DNA from: Sphingomonas pruni NBRC 15498
GTDB lineage: Bacteria; Pseudomonadota; Alphaproteobacteria; Sphingomonadales; Sphingomonadaceae
DNA: 64,000 nt
Direction: 5' to 3'
Assembly: GCF_001598455.1 (NCBI RefSeq)
Contig: NZ_BCYZ01000009.1
Location: 1-64,000, forward strand
In this document: one piece after another, positions 16,736-26,274 of the stretch
How the letters are laid out: each line of letters begins with the position of its first letter
How positions within the stretch are numbered: position 1 is the first letter of the stretch
Translations under genes and position numbers: made by a program
The notes under the pieces: model-generated
The model's database searches: none
What the model saw: the letters and a program-made list of their open reading frames with translations, nothing else
Told to the model about the DNA's origin: nothing

Positions 16736-18241
16736 ATGAATGAAGCGGCGCTCAGGAAGATCGTCATCGTCGGCGGAGGTTCCGCGGGGTGGATGGCTGC
16801 CGCGATCCTCGGCCACTTTCTTCCCCCGCCTGCCTGCGAGATCGTGCTGATCGAATCCGACGAGATCGGAATCGTCGGCGTGGGCGAGGGCACGGTGCCC
16901 CTGATGACCCATTTCAACGGGCTGCTGGGGATCGACGAGCGCGACTTCGTCGCGGCCACCAACGGTTCGTTCAAGCTCGGCGTGGAGTTCCGCGATTGGG
17001 GCGAAGTCGGCAATTCGCATTTCAACGGCTTTGGCGATTACGGCGATACGATCGAGGGGATCTCGCCGCACCATCACTGGCTCAAGCTCCATCGCTTGGG
17101 CGACCCGCGACCGATCGAGGATTGGTCGATGCCTTGGGCCGCCGCCCGGCGGGGGCGCTTCGCCCCGGCCGAGACGCTGCCGGCCGAAGATGCGTTCTTC
17201 AAGCACGCTTATCATTTCGACGCCACGCTCTACGCCCGCGTTCTTCGCGCCCATTCCGAAACCCGCGGCGTGCGTCGCCGCGAGGGCCGTATCACCGGCG
17301 TCGATCTCGATCCCGAGTCCGGCTTCGTCAAGAGCGTGACGATGGCCGATGGCGAGACGATCGGGGGCGATTTCTTCATCGATTGCTCAGGCTTCGTCGG
17401 GTTGTTGATCGACAAGGCGCTCGGCATCGGCTTTCGCGACTGGTCGAGCCTGTTGCCCTGCGACCGCGCGGTCGCGGTGGGATCCGAGCCGGTCGAGCAC
17501 CTCACGCCGTTCACGCGCTCGACCGCCAAGGCGGCGGGCTGGCAGTGGCGCATCCCGCTGCAGCATCGCACGGGCAACGGCCATGTTTATTGCAGCGATT
17601 TCATCTCCGACGACGAAGCGGCGGCGACGCTGCTCGAAGGGCTCGACGCGCCAGCCTTGGGCGAACCGCGCCTGCTCAGGTTCAAGACCGGGCATCGCCA
17701 GCGTTTCTGGGAAAAGAACGTCGTCGCGGTCGGACTGGCGGCGGGGTTCATGGAACCGCTCGAATCGACCAGCATCCAGCTGATCCAGACCGCGCTCGCG
17801 CGCGTGATCGAGTTGATTCCGGATCGGCGGTTCGACCCGGTGATGATCGAGGAATATAACCGGGTCACCCAAGCCGAGTGGGAGCGGATCCGCGATTTCC
17901 TGATCCTGCATTATTGCCCGACCCGGCGGTCCGAGCCGTTCTGGCGGCACTGTGCGCAGATGCCGATTCCCGACACGCTCGCCTATAAAATCGCGGTCTT
18001 CGAAAGTTGTGGCCGCGTCGCCTTGTTCTCCGAGGAATCGTACCAGGAACCCAGTTGGGTGGCCATCTTCCTGGGCAACAACATGCTCCCGCGCCGCTAC
18101 GATCCGTTGGTCGACCGGCTGCCGCTCGAGCACCTGCGCGGCGGCATGAACCAACGCGCCAATGCGATCGCACGCGCCGCCGAGCATATGCCCGTGCAGC
18201 GCGCGTTCATTGCCAGTTGCTGCGCGGCGCAGGCGGCATGA
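16736..18241 (+). CDS. Tryptophan-halogenase-like flavoprotein 1
   Basis: This 501-aa protein belongs to the flavin-dependent tryptophan halogenase family. Its FAD-binding motif is GGGSAGW (residues 13-19), a Lys in GSFKLG (Lys80) aligns with the catalytic lysine of PrnA/RebH, and the WQWRIP signature lies near 267. The EPLESTSI flavin-contact motif lies near 340. True halogenation is not implied: proteins of this subgroup paired with TonB receptors have no established substrate, and a flavin reductase is absent nearby. It follows the receptor by 86 bases with two inverted repeats between. Its stop overlaps the start of a second family member as ATGA, so the two are translated together. Confidence 0.85.
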   Translation: MNEAALRKIVIVGGGSAGWMAAAILGHFLPPPACEIVLIESDEIGIVGVGEGTVPLMTHFNGLLGIDERDFVAATNGSFKLGVEFRDWGEVGNSHFNGFGDYGDTIEGISPHHHWLKLHRLGDPRPIEDWSMPWAAARRGRFAPAETLPAEDAFFKHAYHFDATLYARVLRAHSETRGVRRREGRITGVDLDPESGFVKSVTMADGETIGGDFFIDCSGFVGLLIDKALGIGFRDWSSLLPCDRAVAVGSEPVEHLTPFTRSTAKAAGWQWRIPLQHRTGNGHVYCSDFISDDEAAATLLEGLDAPALGEPRLLRFKTGHRQRFWEKNVVAVGLAAGFMEPLESTSIQLIQTALARVIELIPDRRFDPVMIEEYNRVTQAEWERIRDFLILHYCPTRRSEPFWRHCAQMPIPDTLAYKIAVFESCGRVALFSEESYQEPSWVAIFLGNNMLPRRYDPLVDRLPLEHLRGGMNQRANAIARAAEHMPVQRAFIASCCAAQAA

Positions 18242-19758
18242 ACGAAACGCCCGCCCCGATCCGCTCGATCGTCATCGCCGGTGGCGGCACCGCGGGTTGG
18301 ATGGCGGCGGCCGCACTGTCGCTGGCGATGGGCGCGAGCGACTGCACCATCACGGTGGTCGAATCCGAGGAGATCGGTACTGTCGGGGTCGGCGAGGCGA
18401 CGATCCCGCCGATCCGGCTGTTCAACGGCATGCTCGGGATCGACGAGAACGAGTTCGTCCGGGCGACCGGCGGCACGTTCAAGCTGGCGATCGAGTTCGT
18501 CGACTGGACCAGGCTGGGGCATCACTATTTCCACCCGTTCGGCCGGTTCGGCGACGATTTCGGCATGACCGCATTCCACCAGCAATGGCTGCGCTGCCGC
18601 GCGGCGGGGAACGATGCACCGCTCTCGGCCTTCTCGCTGACCGAGCAGGCGGCCTTGGCGGGGAAGTTCGACCGGCCACCGGGATCTCCCGGCGTCTTCT
18701 CGACCTTTTCCTATGCCTATCATTTCGATGCCTCACTCTACGCGCGCTTCCTGCGACGCTATGCCGAGGCGCGCGGGGTCACGCGGATCGAAGGCAAGAT
18801 CGCGGACGTCCGGATTGGGTCTGAAAGTGGGCTGATCGAGCGGCTGACGCTCGACGATGGGCGTGAGGTCGCGGGCGAGCTGTTCATCGACTGCACTGGC
18901 TTTCGTGGGCTGCTGATCGGCCAAGCGCTGGGCGAGCCCTATGAGGACTGGAGTCGCTGGCTGCCGTGCAACCGGGCATTGGCCCTTCCGAGCGAACGAT
19001 TGGCCGATCTGCCTCCCTTTACCCGTTCGACCGCGCGCGGCGCCGGCTGGCAATGGCGCATTCCGCTGCAGCACCGGACGGGCAACGGTCATGTCTATTG
19101 CAGCGACTTCATCTCCGATGACGAGGCGGCACGCGTTCTGATCGAGGATATCGGTGCCGCCGCCACCGGCGACCCACGCCCGCTGCGCTTCACCACCGGG
19201 CGCCGCCGCAACACCTGGGTCGGGAATTGCGTATCGCTGGGGCTCGCCTCGGGCTTTCTCGAGCCGCTCGAATCGACCAGCATCCACATGATCCAGACCG
19301 GCATCACCAAATTGCTCGCCTGGTTTCCCGATCGCGGCTTCGATCCCGTCAGCCGCGCCGAATATAACCGCCAGGTCGGCGCCGAATATGAGAGCGTGCG
19401 CGACTTTCTGGTGCTCCATTACAATCGCGTCGAGCGCGACGATTCCGATTTCTGGCGGATGTGCCGCGCGATGGAGATTCCCGACACGCTCGCCGCAAAG
19501 ATTGACGCGTTCGAACGCACCGGGCGGTTGCTCGATCGGGGCAAGGATCTGTTCGAGGCGCCGAGCTGGCTTGCCGTGCTGCTCGGGCAGGGCGTGACGC
19601 CGCGTGCCTACGACCCGATGACGCTCGCAGTGCCGGAAAACGACGCACAACGCGTGCTCGCGGCGATGCGCAAGGTGATCGCCGACACCGTGACGCAGAT
19701 GCCGTCGCAGGCCGCGCATATCGACCGCCATTGCCGGATGCCGGCGGGCCAGGCGTGA
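18238..19758 (+). CDS. Tryptophan-halogenase-like flavoprotein 2
   Basis: This 506-aa paralogue of the preceding gene has the FAD motif GGGTAGW, the putative catalytic Lys82 in GTFKLA, the WQWRIP signature near 270 and the EPLESTSI motif. The ATG at 18238 overlaps the previous stop, and family features start right after it; the longer open frame upstream is not conserved. The two copies are clearly similar but far from identical, which suggests an old duplication with separate jobs or a heteromer. Substrate unknown; modification of an imported ligand or of the receptor are both speculative. Confidence 0.85.
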   Translation: MNETPAPIRSIVIAGGGTAGWMAAAALSLAMGASDCTITVVESEEIGTVGVGEATIPPIRLFNGMLGIDENEFVRATGGTFKLAIEFVDWTRLGHHYFHPFGRFGDDFGMTAFHQQWLRCRAAGNDAPLSAFSLTEQAALAGKFDRPPGSPGVFSTFSYAYHFDASLYARFLRRYAEARGVTRIEGKIADVRIGSESGLIERLTLDDGREVAGELFIDCTGFRGLLIGQALGEPYEDWSRWLPCNRALALPSERLADLPPFTRSTARGAGWQWRIPLQHRTGNGHVYCSDFISDDEAARVLIEDIGAAATGDPRPLRFTTGRRRNTWVGNCVSLGLASGFLEPLESTSIHMIQTGITKLLAWFPDRGFDPVSRAEYNRQVGAEYESVRDFLVLHYNRVERDDSDFWRMCRAMEIPDTLAAKIDAFERTGRLLDRGKDLFEAPSWLAVLLGQGVTPRAYDPMTLAVPENDAQRVLAAMRKVIADTVTQMPSQAAHIDRHCRMPAGQA

Positions 19759-19771
19759 AAGGAGACTGGAG

Positions 19772-20422
19772 ATGAGGATCGCACTTCCCCTCGCGGCGCT
19801 GCTGGCAATAACCGTCCCTGCCGCCGCGCAGGACGTCGCGCCGGTTGACGGCAAGCCCGGCACCGACATCGTTTCCGCCGGCACGATCGGCGACGTCCAT
19901 GTGGTCGCCGAGACCACTTTGGCCAAAGGCCGCCTTGTGCTCCATGTCGTCGCGGTCAACCGCGGCAAGGCGAACGCCCCGTTCGGGCCGGAAAACATTG
20001 CGCTCGCCGCAGCCGACGGCACCGCTATCGCACTCCTTCCGCGCGACAGGCTCCTCGCCGAGGCCGGTGCCCCCGGGCCGGTCGCCGGCAGCACCGCTTC
20101 GTCGGGCTATGCCGCGCCAACGCTGTCGACCAATGGCGCCGGCCAGCTCGATACGACCGGTTATACCGGTGGGATGGGCGCCGTGTCGGCGAGCGGCGTG
20201 CCCCAGGATACGCTCGATCGGTCCCGGGCAGCGCCGCCGAAGGTCGATGTCGGCAAGCTCGACGAAGTATTGCTCAAGCAGGTCGAGGTGAAGCCGGGCG
20301 CCGTTGAGGGCGGGCAGGTGGTGAGCGACAAGCTCAAGCTGCGCGGCGACCGCATCGTGGTCGTGACCGTGAATTTCGCCGGCGAACGCCATATCGTTCG
20401 CCTGCCTGCGCCCAAGAACTAG
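19772..20422 (+). CDS. Secreted protein of unknown function
   Basis: This 216-aa protein has a classic signal peptide (LAALLAITVPAAAQ) and AAAGGAG-type spacing before its ATG. The rest shows two beta-rich segments, about residues 35-90 and 150-215, joined by a Gly/Ser/Thr-rich linker around 98-135. I recognise no family. It lies 13 bases after the second halogenase-like gene and one base before the epimerase, so it is co-transcribed with them. A periplasmic accessory protein for the receptor/halogenase group is a guess from position only. Confidence 0.75.
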   Translation: MRIALPLAALLAITVPAAAQDVAPVDGKPGTDIVSAGTIGDVHVVAETTLAKGRLVLHVVAVNRGKANAPFGPENIALAAADGTAIALLPRDRLLAEAGAPGPVAGSTASSGYAAPTLSTNGAGQLDTTGYTGGMGAVSASGVPQDTLDRSRAAPPKVDVGKLDEVLLKQVEVKPGAVEGGQVVSDKLKLRGDRIVVVTVNFAGERHIVRLPAPKN

Positions 20423-20423
20423 A

Positions 20424-21266
20424 GTGCGCACGCCGGCGGCGCTAAGCGCGGGACCTTGGCAGGCAGGGCTCCTTCCCGAATTGGGCGGCACGATCGCCTA
20501 TCTGACGCGCGATGGCCGCGACGTGCTGCGGCGCGCGCCGGATGGTGTCGATGATCCGCTTGAGACCGGCTGCTTCCCGCTCGTCCCTTATGCCAACCGC
20601 ATCGCGCATGGACGCTTCTTCTTCGCCGGCGAAACGTTTCGGCTGCCGCTCAACTTCGGCGACCATCCGCATAGCCTGCACGGCATCGGCTGGCAGTCGC
20701 GCTGGACGCTACGCATGGAGGGGAGCGCCGACGCGGTGATGGACTTGCGGCATGCCGGCGGCGGCGGCTGGCCCTGGCCGTTCCGCGCCGAGCAGCGCCT
20801 GGCACTGGACGATGATGGCCTGACGATCAGCCTGGCGCTCGCGAATGAGGGTGATCGGGCGATGCCCGCGGGCCTTGGCCTGCATCCCTATTTCCCGCGC
20901 GACGCCTCGACGCGGCTGACGATGGCGGCGGAGCGGATGTGGGAAGGCGACGAGACGATGATCCCAACCCGGACGGTCGCCGCCGGCACGTTCGGTGACT
21001 GGCGCGCGGGCGCGGGTTTTCCCGATCGCCTGATCGATAACAGCTTCGATGGCTGGACGGGTCAGGCCGTGATCGACGGCGCGGGCGGCGTCACCCGGAT
21101 CGGTGCGATCGGCGCGCGCGCCGTCCATCTCTACGCACCGCCGGGCGAGCCCTTCTTGTGCGTCGAGCCGGTGTCGCATCTGCCCGATGCGCTCAACCAA
21201 GGTTTCGCGATCGATACGCTCGAGCCAGGCGAGACGCTCACGCTGACGATGCGCATCACGGACTGA
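20424..21266 (+). CDS. Aldose 1-epimerase family protein
   Basis: This 280-aa galactose-mutarotase-like protein has NRIAHGRF near residue 58, a His in SLHGIG (His86), the catalytic-type His in GLHPYF (His154) and a Glu in CVEPVSH near 250. No signal peptide is seen, so it acts in the cytoplasm on released galactose, glucose or xylose. The GTG start lies one base after the preceding stop, so it is probably translated by coupling. The GH74 gene follows after three bases. Substrate preference cannot be read from sequence. Confidence 0.85.
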   Translation: MRTPAALSAGPWQAGLLPELGGTIAYLTRDGRDVLRRAPDGVDDPLETGCFPLVPYANRIAHGRFFFAGETFRLPLNFGDHPHSLHGIGWQSRWTLRMEGSADAVMDLRHAGGGGWPWPFRAEQRLALDDDGLTISLALANEGDRAMPAGLGLHPYFPRDASTRLTMAAERMWEGDETMIPTRTVAAGTFGDWRAGAGFPDRLIDNSFDGWTGQAVIDGAGGVTRIGAIGARAVHLYAPPGEPFLCVEPVSHLPDALNQGFAIDTLEPGETLTLTMRITD

Positions 21267-21269
21267 GCC

Positions 21270-23462
21270 ATGACATTGCGATCGATCGTCCTCGGCGTCG
21301 TGCTGGCGCTTGCGTCGCTGACGCCCGCCGCGGCCCGCGGCCCGGCGCCGGCGCCTTATCGCTGGACCAACGTGACCGTCGGAGGCGGAGGGTTCGCGCC
21401 GGGGATCGTGTTCAGCCCGGTCGTCCGCGGGCTTGCCTATCTGCGCACCGACATGGGCGGTGGCTATCGCTGGGAGGACCGCGCCGGCGTCTGGGTGCCG
21501 CTTATGGACGGTTTCGCGCAGGGCAGCTTTTTCGGCGTCGAGAGCATCGCTCCCGACCCGGTCGACGCCGATCGTGTCTATGCCGCGGTCGGCATGTATG
21601 CGCGCGATCCTGCGGCGATCCTGCGCTCCGACGATCGCGGCGCACATTGGACGATCGTGCCGGTGCCGTTCCGCATGGGCGGCAATGAGCCGGGCCGCGG
21701 TCTCGGCGAACGGCTCGCGGTCGATCCGCGTCACCCGCGCTCGCTGTTGTTCGGCTCGCGCCACGACGGATTGTGGCGGAGCGACGATGCCGGTGCGCAT
21801 TGGCGGCGCGATACCGCCTTTCCTTATGCCGGCGGCGGTTCCCCCGCCCCGAGGACGACGCATCCGGGCATCGCGTTCGTGCTGTTCGATCCAACGTCGC
21901 CGCGCATATTCGCCGGGATCGCCGATGCCGGCGGCGCCGGGTTGCTCCAGTCCAATGACGATGGCGCGCACTGGGTGCGGGTAGCGGGCGGGCCGGAAGG
22001 GCTGGTGCCGGTCAAGGCTGCGCTCGACGGCGCCGGACGGCTCTACGTCACCTGGGCCGACGGCATCGGCCCGAGCGGCGTGACGCGCGGCGCGATTTGG
22101 GCTCTGGAGCGCTCCGGCACGTTCCATGACATCACCCCCGAGCGCAGCGCCGCGGCACCGCCGGGAGGCTATATCGGCATTGCCGCCGATCCCGCGCGCG
22201 ACGGCGTCGCCTATGCCTCGACCTTCAACCGCTGGAAACCGGGCGACACCTTGTGGCGTACCGCCGATGGCGGCCGGCACTGGACCGACCTCGGTCCGCT
22301 CAGCCGTCGGGACACAAGCGCGACGCCGTTCCTCAACTGGGGCCGGCCGGAGGCTGCCCTCGGACATTGGATCGCCGGGCTGGCACTGGACCCGTTCGAT
22401 GCCGGACGGCTGGCCTATACGACCGGCGACACCGTCTATGTCACTAACGACGCTCCCAAGCCTGCGTTGCTCTGGATGCCCTGGACCAAAGGCGTGGAGC
22501 AGACGGCGATCATCACGCTGACCAGCCCGACCGCTGGTGCGTCTTTGGTGTCGGGCTTCGGCGATCTTGGCGGGTTCGTGCATCGCGACCTTGGTCGTTC
22601 CCCACCGGGCATGTTCCTGTCGCCGCGTAACACCAACACCAATACGCTCGATTATGCCGGCCGCGACGGGCTCGTGCTGGTGCGCAGCGGCAATGTCCAT
22701 GACGGGCAGGCGGTCGAGGCCGGCCTCGGTTGGTCCGATGATGGCGGTGCAAGCTGGCATCCGCTGCGGACGCCGCTGTGGAACGATGGGTATGGTCGGG
22801 AAGCGGAAGGCAAGGCGCCGATCGCCGTCTCGGCCGACGGCCAGCGTTTCTTCGTCGCCGCGGAGCGTCCGTTGCTGACGCGTGATCGCGGCAAGAGCTG
22901 GGTCGAGATCGCGGGGTTGCCCGGCAATATCCGGATCGTTGCCGACAAGGTCGATGCGCGGCTTGCCTGGGCGATCGATCCCGATAGCCGCCGGATCTTC
23001 GCCAGTGTGGATGGCGGCGAGCATTTCGCGCCGATGGCGACACGCGGCCTGTGCCCCGATTTGTCGCTCGCGCGTCCCCGTAACCGCGAAAGCCAGTCCG
23101 CCTTGGTCGCTTCGCCGTTCGCACCGGGCGACTTGTTCATACTATGTGGTACCGAACTTTACCGCAGTCGCGACGGTGGCCCAACCTTCCAGCGGCTCGC
23201 GCCAGAGCTCGATATAGCCTTGTTCGGCTTGGGGCTCGGCAGCTCGCCCGCAAGCCCTGCTGTCTATGCCGTCGCCACGCACGCCGGAAAGACCGGCATT
23301 TGGCGATCAGCCGACGGCGGCGCGCGCTGGTCGCGGATCGACGATGATGGGCACCGCTGGGGCGGCAGGTTCCGCGTCATTTCGGGAGATCCGCGCCGCC
23401 GTGGCCGCGTCTATCTGGGAACTGACGGCCGGGGCATCTTCTACGGCGACCCAGCGCGCTGA
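21270..23462 (+). CDS. GH74 endo-xyloglucanase
   Basis: This 730-aa secreted enzyme has a signal peptide ending near AAAR and the seven-bladed beta-propeller repeats of glycoside hydrolase family 74 (many SxDxGxxW-type blade motifs). The two catalytic Asp positions fit the family: Asp61 in YLRTDMGGGYRW and Asp432 in GFGDLGGF. GH74 cuts the beta-1,4-glucan backbone of xyloglucan and is the strongest single indicator of the locus substrate. No carbohydrate-binding module is attached. It ends exactly where the convergent fuconate dehydratase gene ends, leaving no intergenic base. Confidence 0.92.
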   Translation: MTLRSIVLGVVLALASLTPAAARGPAPAPYRWTNVTVGGGGFAPGIVFSPVVRGLAYLRTDMGGGYRWEDRAGVWVPLMDGFAQGSFFGVESIAPDPVDADRVYAAVGMYARDPAAILRSDDRGAHWTIVPVPFRMGGNEPGRGLGERLAVDPRHPRSLLFGSRHDGLWRSDDAGAHWRRDTAFPYAGGGSPAPRTTHPGIAFVLFDPTSPRIFAGIADAGGAGLLQSNDDGAHWVRVAGGPEGLVPVKAALDGAGRLYVTWADGIGPSGVTRGAIWALERSGTFHDITPERSAAAPPGGYIGIAADPARDGVAYASTFNRWKPGDTLWRTADGGRHWTDLGPLSRRDTSATPFLNWGRPEAALGHWIAGLALDPFDAGRLAYTTGDTVYVTNDAPKPALLWMPWTKGVEQTAIITLTSPTAGASLVSGFGDLGGFVHRDLGRSPPGMFLSPRNTNTNTLDYAGRDGLVLVRSGNVHDGQAVEAGLGWSDDGGASWHPLRTPLWNDGYGREAEGKAPIAVSADGQRFFVAAERPLLTRDRGKSWVEIAGLPGNIRIVADKVDARLAWAIDPDSRRIFASVDGGEHFAPMATRGLCPDLSLARPRNRESQSALVASPFAPGDLFILCGTELYRSRDGGPTFQRLAPELDIALFGLGLGSSPASPAVYAVATHAGKTGIWRSADGGARWSRIDDDGHRWGGRFRVISGDPRRRGRVYLGTDGRGIFYGDPAR

Positions 23463-24752
23463 TCAGGCGGCGGCCGCCGGTCGAAAGGCGAATTCGGCGA
23501 GCGTCCCGGCTTTCATCTCGATCGAATAGCCGGGCGCTTCTGGCACGCGATAGGCGCCGCCTTCCACCATTGTCGGGGCGACGAAATGCTCGTGGAGGTG
23601 ATCGACATATTCGGCGACGCGGCCGTCTTTCGTGCCGGCGAAGCAGAGATAGTCGATCATCGCCAGATGCTGGACATATTCGCACAATCCCACGCCGCCG
23701 GCATGCGGACAGACCGGCAGATCGTATTTCGCCGCCATCAGCAGCACCGCCAGCACTTCGTTGACGCCACCCAGCCGGCACGCATCGATCTGCACCACGT
23801 CGATCGCGCCACGCATCATGAATTGTTTGAACAAGATGCGGTTCTGGCACATTTCCCCGGTCGCGACCTTGACCGGCGCGATCCCTTCGCGAATGCGCCG
23901 GTGCCCTTCGATATCGTCGGGGCTGGTCGGTTCTTCGATGAACCAGGGCTTGGCGAAAGCGAGCCGACGGACATGCGCGATCGCCTCCTCGACTTCCCAA
24001 ACCTGATTGGCGTCGATCATCAGCTGGCGATCCGGCCCGATCGCCTCGCGCGCCAGAGTCACCCGGCGGATATCCTCTTCCAGCGAGCGACCGACCTTGA
24101 GTTTGACGTGATTGAACCCCGCGGCGACCGCTTCGTGGCAGAGCCGGACCAATTTATCATCTGAATAGCCCAGCCATCCGGCGGATGTCGTGTAGCAGGG
24201 ATAGCCGTTCGCCTTGAGGTCGGCGACCCGCGCCGCCTTTCCCCCCGCGCGCTCGGTCAGCAACGCTACCGCTTCCTCGGGTGTGATGCAGTCGGTGATA
24301 TAGCGGAAATCGATCAGCCCGACGATCTCTTCGGGACTCATCTCGCCGATCAGCCGCCACAAGGGCTTGCCGGCCTGTTTCGCCAGCAGATCCCATACCG
24401 CATTGACCACGGCGCCGGTCGCGAGATGGATCACGCCCTTTTCCGGCCCGATCCAGCGGAGCTGGCTGTCGCCCGTCACGTGCCGCCAGAAGCGCGCGCC
24501 GTCGGCCCGGATCCAGTCCAGGTCCAGCCCCTCGACCAAAGGCGCCAGTGCCTCGATCGCGGCGCAACAGATATCGTTGCCGCGGCCGATCGTGAAGGTC
24601 AGGCCGTGGCCGGTGAGGTCGGGCCGGTCGGTCTCGAGGATGCAATAGGCGGCCGAGTAATCGGGATCCGGGTTCATCGCATCCGAGCCGTCGAGCTGCG
24701 ACGAGGTCGGGAAACGGATGTCGAGCACACGAAGCTTGACGATGCTGGTCAT
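23463..24752 (-). CDS. L-fuconate dehydratase
   Basis: This 429-aa enolase-superfamily enzyme carries the full set of residues expected for L-fuconate dehydratase. These are KLK (Lys217, Lys219), the metal ligands Asp247 (IDANQ), Glu273 or Glu274 (EEP) and Glu300 (TGEM), and catalytic His350 (CPHAGG). It converts L-fuconate to 2-keto-3-deoxy-L-fuconate in the cytoplasm, the fourth step of the oxidative fucose route encoded around it. The length matches the Xanthomonas enzyme. It is transcribed divergently from the mutarotase/dehydrogenase pair, and its stop abuts the GH74 stop, forming TGATCA. Downstream steps (ketodeoxyfuconate dehydrogenase and hydrolase) are not in the window. Confidence 0.93.
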   Translation of the reverse strand: MTSIVKLRVLDIRFPTSSQLDGSDAMNPDPDYSAAYCILETDRPDLTGHGLTFTIGRGNDICCAAIEALAPLVEGLDLDWIRADGARFWRHVTGDSQLRWIGPEKGVIHLATGAVVNAVWDLLAKQAGKPLWRLIGEMSPEEIVGLIDFRYITDCITPEEAVALLTERAGGKAARVADLKANGYPCYTTSAGWLGYSDDKLVRLCHEAVAAGFNHVKLKVGRSLEEDIRRVTLAREAIGPDRQLMIDANQVWEVEEAIAHVRRLAFAKPWFIEEPTSPDDIEGHRRIREGIAPVKVATGEMCQNRILFKQFMMRGAIDVVQIDACRLGGVNEVLAVLLMAAKYDLPVCPHAGGVGLCEYVQHLAMIDYLCFAGTKDGRVAEYVDHLHEHFVAPTMVEGGAYRVPEAPGYSIEMKAGTLAEFAFRPAAAA

Positions 24753-24898
24753 GGCGTTCGCGTTCTGCCCCCGAGGTGTTGCCGACCGATGTTTTGCTGG
24801 TGTAGTGTATTTTCATATGTGCCAATTGCCGCCGGTGCAAGTGCGCTTTACGGCTTTTGGGCGCAAGCCGGCGCGGAAGCGGCTGTCAGGAGGGAAAT

Positions 24899-25264
24899 GT
24901 GGAAAGTAGCGATCCACCCATGTCCGCGGCGGGCACCCGGCGCTTTTGCTACGCGCTCGACCTGATCGACGACGCAGCGCTGATCGCCGAATATGAAGCG
25001 CGCCATGCGCCCGGGTCCGCTTGGCCCGAAGTGGTCGCGCATATCCGCGCGCAGGGCGCCGAGCATGTGGAGATCTGGCGTGCGGGCGATCGCCTGATGA
25101 TGATCGTCGAAGCGGTGCTCGACTATCCGCGGCCGCTTCCCGCTCCGCCCGAGATCGACCGCTGGGAACGTCTGATGTGGCGTTTCCAGCGCCCGCTACC
25201 GTTCGCGCCCGCCGGTGAGAAATGGGTGCGGATGACACAGATCTTCGACCTGGACGCGCAATGA
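24899..25264 (+). CDS. RhaM-family sugar mutarotase (probably L-fucose mutarotase)
   Basis: This 121-aa protein belongs to the L-rhamnose mutarotase family, with a ferredoxin-like fold expected. The segments CYALDLIDD, EYEARH, HVEIWRAGDRLMMIVE and MTQIFDLD fit the family. It interconverts anomers of L-fucose (or L-rhamnose) ahead of the dehydrogenase. The GTG at 24899 is preferred because GGAGG lies five bases upstream; an ATG seven codons later is an alternative without such a site. The next gene starts on its stop codon as ATGA. Confidence 0.82.
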   Translation: MESSDPPMSAAGTRRFCYALDLIDDAALIAEYEARHAPGSAWPEVVAHIRAQGAEHVEIWRAGDRLMMIVEAVLDYPRPLPAPPEIDRWERLMWRFQRPLPFAPAGEKWVRMTQIFDLDAQ

Positions 25265-26259
25265 CCGGACTGACATTGCCCCCGATCGGTTTCGGCACCG
25301 CTCCGCTCGGTAATCTCTATCGGCCCGTCGATGACGAGACGGCCGAGGCGACGATCACCGCCGCCGTCCGGGCCGGGCTGCTTTATGCCGATACCGCCCC
25401 TTATTACGGCTTCGGACTGGCGGAGACGCGTTTGGGCCAGGCGATCGCCGGCAACCGCGACGTCGTAATCTCGACCAAGGTAGGCCGAGTGCTGGAGCCG
25501 CTGGCCGGGTCCGCCGAACGCGAGCGCCACGGTTTCGTCGACGCGCCCGCCCTCGCGCCCGTCTATGACTATTCGCGCGACGGCATCTTGCGGTCGCACG
25601 AGGCCAGCTTGAAACGGCTGGGCCGCGATCACATCGATATCCTCTATGTCCACGACATCGGGCGCCGCGTCCATGGGGCAGCCCATGACGCCCGAATGAG
25701 CGAATTGCTGGACAAGGGCGGCTTCGCGGCGCTCGAGGAACTCCGCGAGCAGGGAGCGGTGTCGGCGATCGGGGTCGGCGTCAACGAGACGGCAGTGTGC
25801 CTCGAACTGATGGAACACGTGTCGCTTGATATCATCCTGCTCGCCGGCCGCTACACCTTGCTGGAGCAAAGCCCGGTCGACGAGCTTTTCCCGCGCTGTG
25901 CGGCCACCGGAACCGCGCTGGTTCTGGCCGGCGTCTACAATTCGGGAATCCTCGCGCTAGGGGCAGACGCACCCGCCGCGCATTACGATTATGCAGGCGT
26001 GCCGGAGGCGATCCGCCAGCGCACGCGTGCGATCGAGCGGATATGCGCGGCGCATGACGTCGCCTTGCCCGCCGCCGCGTTGCAGTTCGTCCTTGCCCAC
26101 CCTCAGGCGGCGAGCGTGATCATCGGCCTCGCCAGCGCCGATGAGGTGCGGGCGACGATGACCAATATCGCCGCGCCCGCCCCCGACGGGCTGTGGAGCG
26201 ATCTGAAAGCGGCGGGCTTGCTGCGGGCGGATGTGCCGGTGCCCGCGACGACGGAATAA
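25261..26259 (+). CDS. Aldo/keto reductase, probable L-fucose dehydrogenase
   Basis: This 332-aa aldo/keto reductase carries the catalytic tetrad Asp44, Tyr49 (DTAPYYG), Lys73 (STKVG) and His131 (LYVHD). It resembles D-threo-aldose 1-dehydrogenase/L-fucose dehydrogenase proteins, which oxidise L-fucose to L-fuconolactone with NAD(P)+. The ATG at 25261 overlaps the mutarotase stop, which fixes the start. It converges on the IclR gene with 15 bases between stops. L-galactose dehydrogenase activity cannot be excluded. Confidence 0.87.
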   Translation: MTGLTLPPIGFGTAPLGNLYRPVDDETAEATITAAVRAGLLYADTAPYYGFGLAETRLGQAIAGNRDVVISTKVGRVLEPLAGSAERERHGFVDAPALAPVYDYSRDGILRSHEASLKRLGRDHIDILYVHDIGRRVHGAAHDARMSELLDKGGFAALEELREQGAVSAIGVGVNETAVCLELMEHVSLDIILLAGRYTLLEQSPVDELFPRCAATGTALVLAGVYNSGILALGADAPAAHYDYAGVPEAIRQRTRAIERICAAHDVALPAAALQFVLAHPQAASVIIGLASADEVRATMTNIAAPAPDGLWSDLKAAGLLRADVPVPATTE

Positions 26260-26274
26260 AGCGGGATCGGCAGC

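Noticed and set aside
16736-19758. Two adjacent halogenase-like genes, considered as an assembly duplication
   Set aside because: The copies differ throughout in sequence and have separate conserved starts, so this is an old paralogous pair.
20709-23024. Minus-strand open frame of 771 codons opposite the epimerase and GH74 genes
   Set aside because: The sense strand carries two recognisable families with catalytic residues; the antisense product has no motif or signal peptide.
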